From: Bacteroidia bacterium
GTDB lineage: Bacteria > Bacteroidota > Bacteroidia > SpSt-205
Direction: 5' to 3'
DNA length: 18,675 bases
Assembly: GCA_025060275.1 (NCBI GenBank)
Contig: JANXCJ010000025.1
Location: 1 to 18,675 of the forward strand
This document shows, piece by piece, positions 5,518 to 13,178 of this stretch. The notes below the pieces were generated by a model, which ran no database searches, was not told the DNA's origin, and was given only the letters and a program-made list of their open reading frames with translations. The position numbers and the translations under genes are program-made. Position 1 is the first letter of the stretch. Every line of letters begins with the position of its first letter.

Positions 5518-7157
5518 CGGAAGAAAAGCTCCTCATTGAACTTGCATGGCATCCAGATGACTCACTGGAAGGATGGGGCTTACGCTTTCTGCATGCCCTT
5601 CGGCAGAGGCTCCCTATCCTCTCAGCAGCCTTATATGGGCACATTCAGCAACAAACATTAGATTTTGTAGCAAGTTATGCCACAGAGGAAACTCCTTTCC
5701 GCAGGCTTGGATGGGGCGAAGGGCTAGTAGGAGAGGTAGCCCGCACGCAGCGCCCTTTTTTAGGAAAAGTATATGCAAATGCAAGGCAACGCTATGGCGT
5801 AGGAGAGATTGAGCCCGCTTTTCACTGGATATTTCCCTGGGTCTATCAAGGGGAAACGTGGGCTATTACAGAGGCTCTATTATGGCGTGAGCTCACCGAG
5901 GCAGAAAAGCAGTGGCTACAAGAAGAATCGTACCCCTTAGCTATCTTATCCAGTAGTGTATTCCAGCAGCAACGCATCCATCGGCTTCTAAAAGAGCTAC
6001 AAGCGCAAAACCAACTTTTAGAGGAGAACCTTAAGAGCTTAGAAGAAGCACAAACCGCCCTTAATCTACTCAATGCCTCGTTAGAGCAGCGAGTCAAAGA
6101 GCGAACACAAGAGTTAGAGCAGGCGCTTTATCACCTTAGAACGACTCAGCAGCAGCTCATTCTATCCGAAAAAATGGCTGCTTTAGGACAGATAGTAGCA
6201 GGGGTAGCGCATGAAATCAATAGTCCTCTTGGAGCTATCAAAGGTTCTGCTGAAACTTTATTAGATGCGCTTCCCCATTTCCTTAGGTTATTCCAAACAC
6301 TTACCACCCATCAGCCTCAATCCCTCGTACAAAGTATAGACTGGATACTAAACGAAGCCTGGCAAAAAGAAAGGCCGATTCTCACCTCTAAAGAGGAACG
6401 AGCGCTCCGTCGCCGCTATGCAGAACAGCTGGAAAAAGCTGGCATTGAAGAGGCAGAGACCATAGCTCGTCGTTTAGTAGAAGCTGGTATTTTTGTAGAG
6501 GACATTTCTCCTCTCACCCCCCTCATAAAAGAGGGAACAGGGACGGAGCTTCTGTATCACTTAGGACAGCTCAAGCTACAACTGGAAAACATTGTAATTG
6601 CCTCTAATAGAACGCGTAAGACTGTAATGGCTCTCAAAACCTATGCTCATAGGCAGGACCCTACACGTCCTGCTCCTACCCGCATAGAAGAAACCATAGA
6701 AACTATTCTAACTCTTTATCAGAACCAGCTCAAGCAAGGTATTACCGTACATACCGAATATGCAAAGGAGCTACCTACCTTGTACCTATTTGCAGACGAG
6801 ATTGGGCAGGTATGGACAAACTTGATCCAAAATGCTATTCAAGCCATGCAAGGTAAGGGAGAGCTTTTCATCAAAGTAGAATGCTCAAATTCAGAAGTTA
6901 TTGTAAGTATTACTGATACAGGGCCCGGCATACCCCCTGAGATATTGCCCAGAATTTTTGAACCCTTTTTTACTACAAAAGCTAAGGGCGAAGGTACAGG
7001 GTTGGGTCTTGACATTACTCGGCGAATCGTGGAAAAGCATAAAGGTCGCATCACTGTAGAGAGTCAGCCTGGACGCACAACTTTCTCTATCTTTCTTCCC
7101 CTACTTCTTTCTCAATCTAACTGGTACAACTATGAACCTTCTCTTGAGAGGGTTTGA
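5502..7157 (+). CDS. GAF-domain sensor histidine kinase
   Basis: This predicted cytoplasmic kinase has 551 residues from the ATG at 5502. A GAF-like sensory domain (about 15-150) is followed by a coiled coil (about 155-220). The dimerisation domain carries phospho-His237 in AGVAHEINSPLGAIKGS. About 130 residues of extra helices (255-385) follow, including TSKEERALRRR and RTRKTVMALKTYA. The ATP-binding domain has an N box around NLIQNA (440-445), DTGPGI at 472-477, FEPFF at 486-490 and GTGLGL at 498-503. There is no signal peptide or membrane helix. An in-frame ATG at 5412 would add 30 residues with no family resemblance, encoded by bases wholly inside the small membrane-protein gene, so the shorter form is preferred. 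The operon supplies two receivers, and the 3' end overlaps mlaE by 26 bases. The signal sensed is unknown. Confidence 0.9.
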   Translation: MQPELTEEKLLIELAWHPDDSLEGWGLRFLHALRQRLPILSAALYGHIQQQTLDFVASYATEETPFRRLGWGEGLVGEVARTQRPFLGKVYANARQRYGVGEIEPAFHWIFPWVYQGETWAITEALLWRELTEAEKQWLQEESYPLAILSSSVFQQQRIHRLLKELQAQNQLLEENLKSLEEAQTALNLLNASLEQRVKERTQELEQALYHLRTTQQQLILSEKMAALGQIVAGVAHEINSPLGAIKGSAETLLDALPHFLRLFQTLTTHQPQSLVQSIDWILNEAWQKERPILTSKEERALRRRYAEQLEKAGIEEAETIARRLVEAGIFVEDISPLTPLIKEGTGTELLYHLGQLKLQLENIVIASNRTRKTVMALKTYAHRQDPTRPAPTRIEETIETILTLYQNQLKQGITVHTEYAKELPTLYLFADEIGQVWTNLIQNAIQAMQGKGELFIKVECSNSEVIVSITDTGPGIPPEILPRIFEPFFTTKAKGEGTGLGLDITRRIVEKHKGRITVESQPGRTTFSIFLPLLLSQSNWYNYEPSLERV

Positions 7158-7881
7158 AGATTTCGGGCAGTATCTTATTCTTCTGCGCCGCAGCTTCACA
7201 GGGCTGCTTCGCTTTCGCTTGTACTGGCAGCTCTGGACTTACGAGTCTATCCAGATAGGACGAGACAGTCTTCTCCTCGTAGCTATCATTTCTTTCTTTG
7301 TTGGAGCGGTTACAACTGTACAGACAGCCTATCAGATCGTCTCTCCCTTTATTCCAAAATCTACGATTGGCGCCATAGTCTCCACCTCAGCTATTTTAGA
7401 GCTTGCTCCGACCATTACCTCTCTTGTACTGGCGGGGAGGGTAGGTTCAAGTATCGCCTCACAAATCGGCTCCATGCGAGTTAGCGAACAGATAGATGCC
7501 TTAGAAGTCATGGGGATCAACTCGGCTACTTATCTCCTTCTTCCCCGTCTATTTGGCGCGGTTATCTTTTTCCCTATATTAGTCATTTATGCCTGTTTCA
7601 TTGTACACTTAGGAGGGATCATAGCAGGTGCTTTTACGGGGGCTGTCAATCCCACGCAATTTGCTATAGGGGCTCGCAGCTTTTATGAGGATTTCCAGAT
7701 TGTATTCATGATTATAAAAGCGGTAACCTTCGGCTTTATAATATCTACTGTATCGGCATATCAAGGCTATTATGTGAAGGGAGGAGCCTTAGAGGTTGGG
7801 AATGCGAGTACCCGAGCAGTAGTAATCAGCTGCCTCATGATTTTAGCAGCCGATTATGTATTAGCACAGCTCCTTCTTTAG
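7132..7881 (+). CDS. mlaE: MlaE-family permease of a phospholipid ABC transporter
   Basis: This 249-residue integral membrane protein is the permease of the Mla/Ttg2-type ABC system that moves phospholipids between the inner and outer membranes and maintains outer-membrane asymmetry. The family core is clear: ILELAPTITSLVLAGRVGSS around residues 88-107, then MRVSEQIDALEVMGINSATYLLLPRL, and near the end YVKGGALEVGNAST and DYVLAQLLL. Five or so hydrophobic segments are present. The ATG at 7132 lies inside the histidine kinase gene (26-base overlap). No other in-frame ATG exists until well inside the core, so the start is probably right and translation is likely coupled to the kinase. mlaF follows after 74 bases with its own promoter. 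An MCE/MlaD gene is not adjacent. Confidence 0.93.
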   Translation: MNLLLRGFEDFGQYLILLRRSFTGLLRFRLYWQLWTYESIQIGRDSLLLVAIISFFVGAVTTVQTAYQIVSPFIPKSTIGAIVSTSAILELAPTITSLVLAGRVGSSIASQIGSMRVSEQIDALEVMGINSATYLLLPRLFGAVIFFPILVIYACFIVHLGGIIAGAFTGAVNPTQFAIGARSFYEDFQIVFMIIKAVTFGFIISTVSAYQGYYVKGGALEVGNASTRAVVISCLMILAADYVLAQLLL

Positions 7882-7917
7882 TAGATCAGGTCCCTCCGGC
7901 AAAGCTTAGTCCATTAC

Positions 7918-7925
7918 TAAATTTG
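7918..7925 (+). promoter_or_regulatory. Consensus -7 element (TAAATTTG) upstream of mlaF
   Basis: TAAATTTG matches TAnnTTTG exactly and ends 30 bases before the mlaF ATG. The predicted leader of about 20-25 bases is the longest in the window. No TTG at the -33 position was seen. It would allow mlaF to be made without the upstream signalling operon. Confidence 0.5.
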
Positions 7926-7955
7926 AGCCACAAGTTCTAAAAAACTTCTCTATCC

Positions 7956-8714
7956 ATGGGCCACCTCCGGATAGAAAACATCTCAAAATGGTTTGGAAAA
8001 ACGCAGGTCCTCCATAATATCTCATCCAGCTTCATCCCTGGCAAGGTAAACATGATAATAGGACCAAGTGGATGCGGAAAAACAGTTCTCCTCAAGTGTA
8101 TCGTAGGATTGATTCAACCTGAAGAAGGAAAGGTATATTTTGATAACTTAGATTTTTTTCGGGCTTCGCCAGAGGCCAGAAGAAATGTTCTAAGAAATTT
8201 AGGTATGCTTTTCCAGTCTTCTGCTCTCTTTGACTCTATGACAGTGGGAGAAAATGTAGCTTTTCCTCTACGAGTGTTTACAGAGCAGAGCGAGAAAGAA
8301 ATACAAGACAGAGTGGCTTATTGTTTGGAACGAGTGGGGCTTGCAGGTGCCCAGAGCAAATACCCTGCAGAGCTTTCAGGTGGAATGAAGCGTCGGGTAG
8401 GCTTAGCCAGAGCTATCGCCTTAAATCCTCGCTACCTCTTCTGTGACGAGCCTAACTCTGGCTTGGATCCGCTTACAGCACGGCGCATAGACGCACTCAT
8501 TCAGGAACTTACCACAGACTTCCACACTACCACTGTCGTAGTTACGCATGACCTCAAGAGTATGATAGAAATGGGGCATCAGATACTCTTCCTACATCAA
8601 GGAAAGGCAGAGTGGCAAGGAACTAAGCAGGCTCTTCTTGGCTCCTTAGAAGCCCTTCCTGCCAACCTTCAGGCTTTTATCAAGGCTGCAGGCGTCACAC
8701 AAATTCACAACTGA
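7956..8714 (+). CDS. mlaF: MlaF-family ATPase of a phospholipid ABC transporter
   Basis: This 252-residue cytoplasmic ATPase powers the MlaE permease. All ABC motifs are intact: Walker A GPSGCGKT (36-43), Q-loop Gln87 in MLFQSSALFDSMTVGENV, signature LSGGMKRRVGLARA (140-153), Walker B YLFCDEPNSGLDP (160-172) and switch His198 in VVTHDL. FQSSALFDSMTVGENVAFPL and PNSGLDP are characteristic of MlaF over other ABC ATPases. The ATG at 7956 lies 30 bases after a consensus promoter element. The gap from mlaE (74 bases) is larger than between other genes here. Fumarase follows after 24 bases with its own promoter-like site, so the transporter locus ends without mlaD, mlaC or mlaB. Confidence 0.93.
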   Translation: MGHLRIENISKWFGKTQVLHNISSSFIPGKVNMIIGPSGCGKTVLLKCIVGLIQPEEGKVYFDNLDFFRASPEARRNVLRNLGMLFQSSALFDSMTVGENVAFPLRVFTEQSEKEIQDRVAYCLERVGLAGAQSKYPAELSGGMKRRVGLARAIALNPRYLFCDEPNSGLDPLTARRIDALIQELTTDFHTTTVVVTHDLKSMIEMGHQILFLHQGKAEWQGTKQALLGSLEALPANLQAFIKAAGVTQIHN

Positions 8715-8722
8715 AAAATACC

Positions 8723-8730
8723 TAACTTAG
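8723..8730 (+). promoter_or_regulatory. Near-consensus -7 element (TAACTTAG) for fumarase
   Basis: TAACTTAG has one mismatch from TAnnTTTG and ends eight bases before the fumC ATG. The position agrees with the spacing of the perfect matches elsewhere in the window, which supports it despite the mismatch. Confidence 0.42.
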
Positions 8731-8738
8731 CCTTCCTT

Positions 8739-10118
8739 ATGGCTTACCGTATAGAATATGATACCCTGGGAGAAGTACAGGTGCCTGCGGACAAGCTATG
8801 GGGCGCACAGACCCAACGCTCTCTGGAAAACTTCCGAATTGGCGGACACAGAATGCCCAAAGAAGTAATCTATGCCCTTGCTATCGTCAAGAAAGCAGCC
8901 GCTCTTGCAAATGCAGAATTAGGTGTATTACCCCCAGAGAAAGCACAAGCTATCGCAGAAGTGTGCGATGAGATACTCTCAGGCATGTGGGATGAGCATT
9001 TTCCTCTCGTGGTATGGCAGACCGGCTCGGGCACTCAAACTAATATGAACATAAATGAAGTTATTGCTAATCGGGCAAACCAGAAACAAGGACAACCTCT
9101 CGGCACGAAGAAGCCCATTCACCCTAATGATGATGTAAATCGCTCTCAGTCATCTAATGATGTTTTCCCCACAGCTATGCACATTGCTGCATATAAGGCA
9201 GTAGTAGAAAAGCTCCTTCCGGCACTTCACAAACTCCATCACGCTCTGGAAGAAAAAGCTCACGCCTTCCATGACATTATAAAAGTAGGGAGAACGCACC
9301 TTATGGATGCAGTGCCTATTCGGCTGGGACAGGAATTTGGAGGGTATGCCCAGCAGATTCAAGACAGCATAAAAGACATAGAGCGAACCCTGCCTCAGAT
9401 CGCCGAACTGGCACTCGGTGGCACAGCAGTAGGTACGGGACTTAATGCTCCTCCCTTCTTCGCAGAGAAGGCAGCGCAAAAGATAGCTTCTCTGACGGGA
9501 TATCCTTTTGTTTCAGCACCCAATAAATTTTCTGCCTTAGCCTCTCACGATGCGTTGGTGGCTTTATCGGGAGCATTGCGGCGTACAGCAGTTGCTCTAA
9601 TGAAGATAGCTAACGACATTCGCTTGTTAGGCTCAGGACCCAGAGCAGGACTAGGCGAGCTAAATCTACCTGAGAACGAACCTGGGTCTTCCATCATGCC
9701 TGGTAAAGTCAATCCTACCCAGAGTGAAGCCATGACAATGGTTTGTTGTCAGGTAATCGGAAATGACGTGGCTATCACCTGCGGTGCCTTCCAAGGACAC
9801 TTAGAGCTCAATGTGTTCAAGCCTCTCATCATTCATAACCTCTTAGAGTCTATCCGGCTTTTAGCAGACGCCTGTCATTCTTTCACTGAGAATTGCATAG
9901 TAGGCATAGAACCTAACCTTACCAATATCCAGCGGCACTTAGAGCGAAGCCTTATGTTAGTAACTGCTCTCAATCCTGTAATAGGATATGAAAAAGCTGC
10001 CAAGATTGCCCAAAAAGCCCACAAAGAAGATAAGACCCTGCGAGAAGCAGTCTTAGAGCTTGGATTTCTGACAGAGAAAGAATTTGATACCTACGTTCGG
10101 GCAGATAAAATGGTATAG
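8739..10118 (+). CDS. fumC: Class II fumarate hydratase
   Basis: This 459-residue enzyme interconverts fumarate and L-malate in the TCA cycle and forms a homotetramer without an iron-sulfur cluster. Features are TGSGTQTNMNINEVIANRA from residue 95, HPNDDVNRSQSSNDVFPTAMH (128-148), catalytic His187 in GRTHLMDAVP, and the mobile loop with catalytic Ser318 in GSSIMPGKVNPTQSE (316-330). The FumC-specific GKVNPTQ rather than GKVNPV separates it from aspartase. The length matches the family exactly. The start is supported by the promoter-like site eight bases upstream. The CCA-like gene begins six bases after the stop and shows no promoter of its own, so the two are probably co-transcribed. Confidence 0.96.
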   Translation: MAYRIEYDTLGEVQVPADKLWGAQTQRSLENFRIGGHRMPKEVIYALAIVKKAAALANAELGVLPPEKAQAIAEVCDEILSGMWDEHFPLVVWQTGSGTQTNMNINEVIANRANQKQGQPLGTKKPIHPNDDVNRSQSSNDVFPTAMHIAAYKAVVEKLLPALHKLHHALEEKAHAFHDIIKVGRTHLMDAVPIRLGQEFGGYAQQIQDSIKDIERTLPQIAELALGGTAVGTGLNAPPFFAEKAAQKIASLTGYPFVSAPNKFSALASHDALVALSGALRRTAVALMKIANDIRLLGSGPRAGLGELNLPENEPGSSIMPGKVNPTQSEAMTMVCCQVIGNDVAITCGAFQGHLELNVFKPLIIHNLLESIRLLADACHSFTENCIVGIEPNLTNIQRHLERSLMLVTALNPVIGYEKAAKIAQKAHKEDKTLREAVLELGFLTEKEFDTYVRADKMV

Positions 10119-10124
10119 CAATTT

Positions 10125-11627
10125 ATGACGCAGCTCCCCCACACTTTGTGGGATACGGAGCCAATTCTGCAGTATCTCTCTGAAGTAGCAGATGAGGTTC
10201 AGCAGCCTACTTACATAGTAGGAGGATGGGTGCGGGATTGGCTCCTATCAGGACAGATTGGCAAAAGCATAGATGTGGTAACTGTAGGCAATCCCACTCA
10301 TTATGCAGAAAAGCTCGCAACCCATTTAGGAACCCACATAGCCGCAGAATATCGTCGCTTTTACGTGGCTCTACTCTACTGGAAAGACTATGAGATAGAA
10401 ATAGTAGCCCCTCGGAAAGAAAGCTATGTACCTCACTCACGCAACCCGGAGGTAACGCCGGCTTCCCTAGAGGAGGATTTCCTTCGGCGGGACTTCACTA
10501 TAAATGCCTTGTATGTTGCGCTTCATCAGGCGCAGAAAGGAGAATTGATAGACCCCTTTGGTGGCATTCGGGACCTAGCTCAGAGGATCATCCGGACCCC
10601 TGTGGAACCAGATAAGACCTTCAGCGATGATCCTCTCCGAATGCTACGCGCTGTAAGATTTGCAGTAAGGCTGGGCTTTTCTATAGAGTCCTCCACTTAT
10701 GAAGGGATTAAGGCACAAGCTCATAGACTAAATATCGTATCACCTGAAAGAATCACAGATGAATTTGATAAGATTCTACTCAGTCCAGACCCTGTTAGAG
10801 GAATTCAACTCCTCCATGAGACAGGGTTATTGCAACAGTTTCTCCCTGAGGTATCTGCTCTTGCAGGTACAGAGACTCAAAAGGGACATCAGCACAAAGA
10901 CAACTTCATCCACACTTTGAAGGTATTAGGACAGCTATTAGAGCAGCGGCCCGATGCTTCTCTTTGGCTTCGTTGGGCAGCTCTCCTTCATGATATTGGC
11001 AAACCAGTTACGAGGCGTTTTGATGAAAAGCTGGGCTGGACTTTCCATTTACATGAGGAAGTGGGGGCTAAGATGGTAAAAGAGATTTTTCAGCGTCTGC
11101 GTTTGCCTTTGGATGAAAGGATGCGATATGTGCAGAAGTTGGTACGGCTCCATGGACGCCCCATAGCGCTGGCTCAAGAGGGGGTAACGGATAGTGCTAT
11201 TCGGCGGCTGATTGTAGAGGCGGGAGAGGCATTGGAAGACCTCATCCTACTCTGCAGAAGCGATGTAACTACCCGAAACCCTAATCGGCGGCGCCGTTTC
11301 CTTCAAAACTTTGATCGTGTCATGCAAAGGGTGTGGGAGGTACGAGAGCGAGATAGACTTGCCCAGTTCAAGCCTCCTATTGATGGCAAGATCATCATGA
11401 AAACTTATAACCTTCCACCCAGCCCTATTGTCGGACGCATTAAGGAGGCGGTTCGCCAAGCTATCTTAGAGGGTATAATTCCTAATGATTTTGAGACGGC
11501 TTTTGCTTACATGCAGAGTATTGCCCCTTCTATCCTATCGGCTGAGCCAATTCCAAAGGAGTTTACCCAAAACGCCCAAAACGAAGAGCATGAGAGAAAT
11601 AAAGTTCGTGCGACGCATGAAGAGTAA
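10125..11627 (+). CDS. CCA-adding enzyme / poly(A) polymerase-like protein with HD domain, first catalytic Asp missing
   Basis: This 500-residue protein has the layout of a class II tRNA nucleotidyltransferase: nucleotide-binding head GGWVRD (33-38), EIEIVAPRKESY (90-101), RRDFTINAL (121-129), DPLRMLRAVRFAVRLGF (169-185), the ERITDE motif (208-213), then an HD phosphohydrolase domain with His263 and LLHDIGKP (287-294). The enzyme normally adds CCA to tRNA 3' ends. The metal-binding D-x-D that should follow GGxVRD reads Ser48-Ile-Asp50 (GKSIDVV), so the first catalytic Asp is absent. If real, this could be an inactive or altered paralogue; a sequencing error is also possible (AAAAGC against AAAGAC). 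It is co-directional with fumC, six bases downstream. No promoter-like site was seen before its ATG. Confidence 0.88.
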   Translation: MTQLPHTLWDTEPILQYLSEVADEVQQPTYIVGGWVRDWLLSGQIGKSIDVVTVGNPTHYAEKLATHLGTHIAAEYRRFYVALLYWKDYEIEIVAPRKESYVPHSRNPEVTPASLEEDFLRRDFTINALYVALHQAQKGELIDPFGGIRDLAQRIIRTPVEPDKTFSDDPLRMLRAVRFAVRLGFSIESSTYEGIKAQAHRLNIVSPERITDEFDKILLSPDPVRGIQLLHETGLLQQFLPEVSALAGTETQKGHQHKDNFIHTLKVLGQLLEQRPDASLWLRWAALLHDIGKPVTRRFDEKLGWTFHLHEEVGAKMVKEIFQRLRLPLDERMRYVQKLVRLHGRPIALAQEGVTDSAIRRLIVEAGEALEDLILLCRSDVTTRNPNRRRRFLQNFDRVMQRVWEVRERDRLAQFKPPIDGKIIMKTYNLPPSPIVGRIKEAVRQAILEGIIPNDFETAFAYMQSIAPSILSAEPIPKEFTQNAQNEEHERNKVRATHEE

Positions 11628-11726
11628 GTTAAACCGACTATGACCCTGAAGGTGGCTCACTTGCGAAGCTCTTGGATCAAAAGCACGCCAAATCCAGTGC
11701 ATGTACGAATATAACAATTTAGAGGT
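11628..11726. other. Gap between convergent genes, no feature found
   Basis: These 99 bases separate the stop of the CCA-like gene (plus strand) from the stop of the lipoprotein gene (minus strand). No tRNA fold, no hairpin followed by a T run on either strand and no repeat could be recognised, so transcription termination here is not explained. Confidence 0.5.
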
Positions 11727-13178
11727 TTACTCTCTTTTAGGTTCAGGAACTATTAGCACTCTTTCCTGAATAATGGGCTGCGAGAGAAGGGGGCGCCCTT
11801 GCTTTATTTGGAGAGGCTGCCAGAAAGGGCCTTCATCTGAGAGACCTATTAGAGAATAGCTACCAGGAGGTAGCCAAATCTCCTGATTCGGTTTGACTTC
11901 CACCCCCCCCTCTGTCCTCAGACTTACCCCGTAAAGGCGCCAACGAGAAACTCGTCCCAAGCTATCATTAGGCAGCCTTACTTGAAATTTTTGCGTAGAA
12001 ATACGCACACGAATTGTGTCTCCTCTGGGAAATATAAGGGGCAGCTCTATTTCCTTTTGTATAGAAAGAGGCGCTAAGCATATCTCCTCATTCTCAAAAA
12101 TAGCCTCTCCTGCATATAAACTATCACCTACTCGGCAGACCCAGAAGGAATCTCTCCTATCCCACTTTTCTGAAGTGGTGAGGTAAATGTAGGGCGTAAC
12201 CAGATTAGCTTCCCCAGGCCAGAAAACCTGCGGAGAATACCGCTGCGTGTCCCTTCCTGCTAAGAGTGTATCATAGCTAGAATTACCCGCTGAATCAGCT
12301 ACATGTAAGCAGCTTCCTACTCTAAGGAGAAGTGCTTTGGAGGAAAGTAGGCGCCCCTCCCCTCTTATGTGCAAGAGAGAGATGGGCTCTTTGAAGGAAG
12401 CCACCGCCCATTCACTATCCCTAAGTGCATAACGAGGGGGAGCAGGCGGAAAAGTATCCAGCTTCCACTGCCGCCAAGGGCTCGGTTTTAGCTGCGGCTC
12501 TATTTCTTGCGTGTCCTTCCTGGTGGAGTCCCGAATAGGAGCGAAAGGCTCAGGAAAGAAAGCTAACAGACTCTCAGGCAGCCATATTCTCTCTGCTTCA
12601 TTCCATTTTTTATCCCCATCTTTATCCTCCCATGCCCAGGCATGATAGATACCGCGCGGGAGAAAAGTAGCTTGAATTCGTCCCTCCCATGCCATGAAAA
12701 AGTAAGAGGACGAGTCATTATAAAACTCCACCCAAACCGTAGAGCTCTTGTCAGGAGGAGGATACAAAGGGTAGAATATAGAGCTTGTATCAAGGTAACC
12801 CCTATAACAGAGAGGAGTAGGAGGAAAAGCATTCCCTACTGTGAAGTCCCTAATTCCCGGCCCTCCCCATACCACCCAGTTTCCTTCAGGTACGAGGCTG
12901 TCTACCTTTATACGTATGTACTTTCCTCTCAAAGTAGCACGAAAAGAGCAAGGGGGATTTATCCATATGCCCGTTCCATAAAGCTGAGACATAGGTGCCA
13001 AGTATTCATCCCACCTGAACTTAAGTATAGCTTTACCCCTATTGGTAAAGCGCAGCTTGACTTTTTTTAGTGAAGGGGGTTTTGTATCAGCATCGCCTCC
13101 GTCTGGGGGATGAATAGAGGCACATCCCCCCATCCAAGCGACCCAAAGTAACCACCTCGCTAGAGAAGCCTTTCGCAC
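11727..13178 (-). CDS. Outer-membrane lipoprotein with N-terminal Big_5 (Ig-like) domain
   Basis: This 483-residue exported protein has a basic, hydrophobic signal (MRKASLARWLLWVAWMGGC) ending in a lipobox-like MGGC, so Cys19 is the likely lipidated residue. Residues about 30-118 resemble the Big_5 domain of a common Bacteroidota lipoprotein group: DTKPPSLKKV near the start, FRWDEYLAPMSQLYGTGIWINPP, then a strand pair and GGPGIRDFTVGNAFPP. The remaining 360 residues are rich in Trp, Pro and Ser and probably beta-structured, with no motif I recognise. The start is GTG, lying inside the 3' end of the deacylase gene (19-base overlap). The only nearby ATG (Met16) would destroy the signal peptide. 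It contains a run of eight G/C bases (11903-11910). The function is unknown; a cell-envelope role is inferred. Confidence 0.8.
   Translation of the reverse strand: MRKASLARWLLWVAWMGGCASIHPPDGGDADTKPPSLKKVKLRFTNRGKAILKFRWDEYLAPMSQLYGTGIWINPPCSFRATLRGKYIRIKVDSLVPEGNWVVWGGPGIRDFTVGNAFPPTPLCYRGYLDTSSIFYPLYPPPDKSSTVWVEFYNDSSSYFFMAWEGRIQATFLPRGIYHAWAWEDKDGDKKWNEAERIWLPESLLAFFPEPFAPIRDSTRKDTQEIEPQLKPSPWRQWKLDTFPPAPPRYALRDSEWAVASFKEPISLLHIRGEGRLLSSKALLLRVGSCLHVADSAGNSSYDTLLAGRDTQRYSPQVFWPGEANLVTPYIYLTTSEKWDRRDSFWVCRVGDSLYAGEAIFENEEICLAPLSIQKEIELPLIFPRGDTIRVRISTQKFQVRLPNDSLGRVSRWRLYGVSLRTEGGVEVKPNQEIWLPPGSYSLIGLSDEGPFWQPLQIKQGRPLLSQPIIQERVLIVPEPKRE

Noticed and set aside
11628..11726. A tRNA or terminator in the gap between convergent genes
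   Set aside because: No cloverleaf with a T-loop and acceptor pairing, and no stable hairpin with a T run, could be formed on either strand.
12642..13070. 142-codon plus-strand reading frame opposite the lipoprotein gene
   Set aside because: It is antisense to a gene with a signal peptide and a Big_5 domain; its sequence is basic and of no recognisable family.
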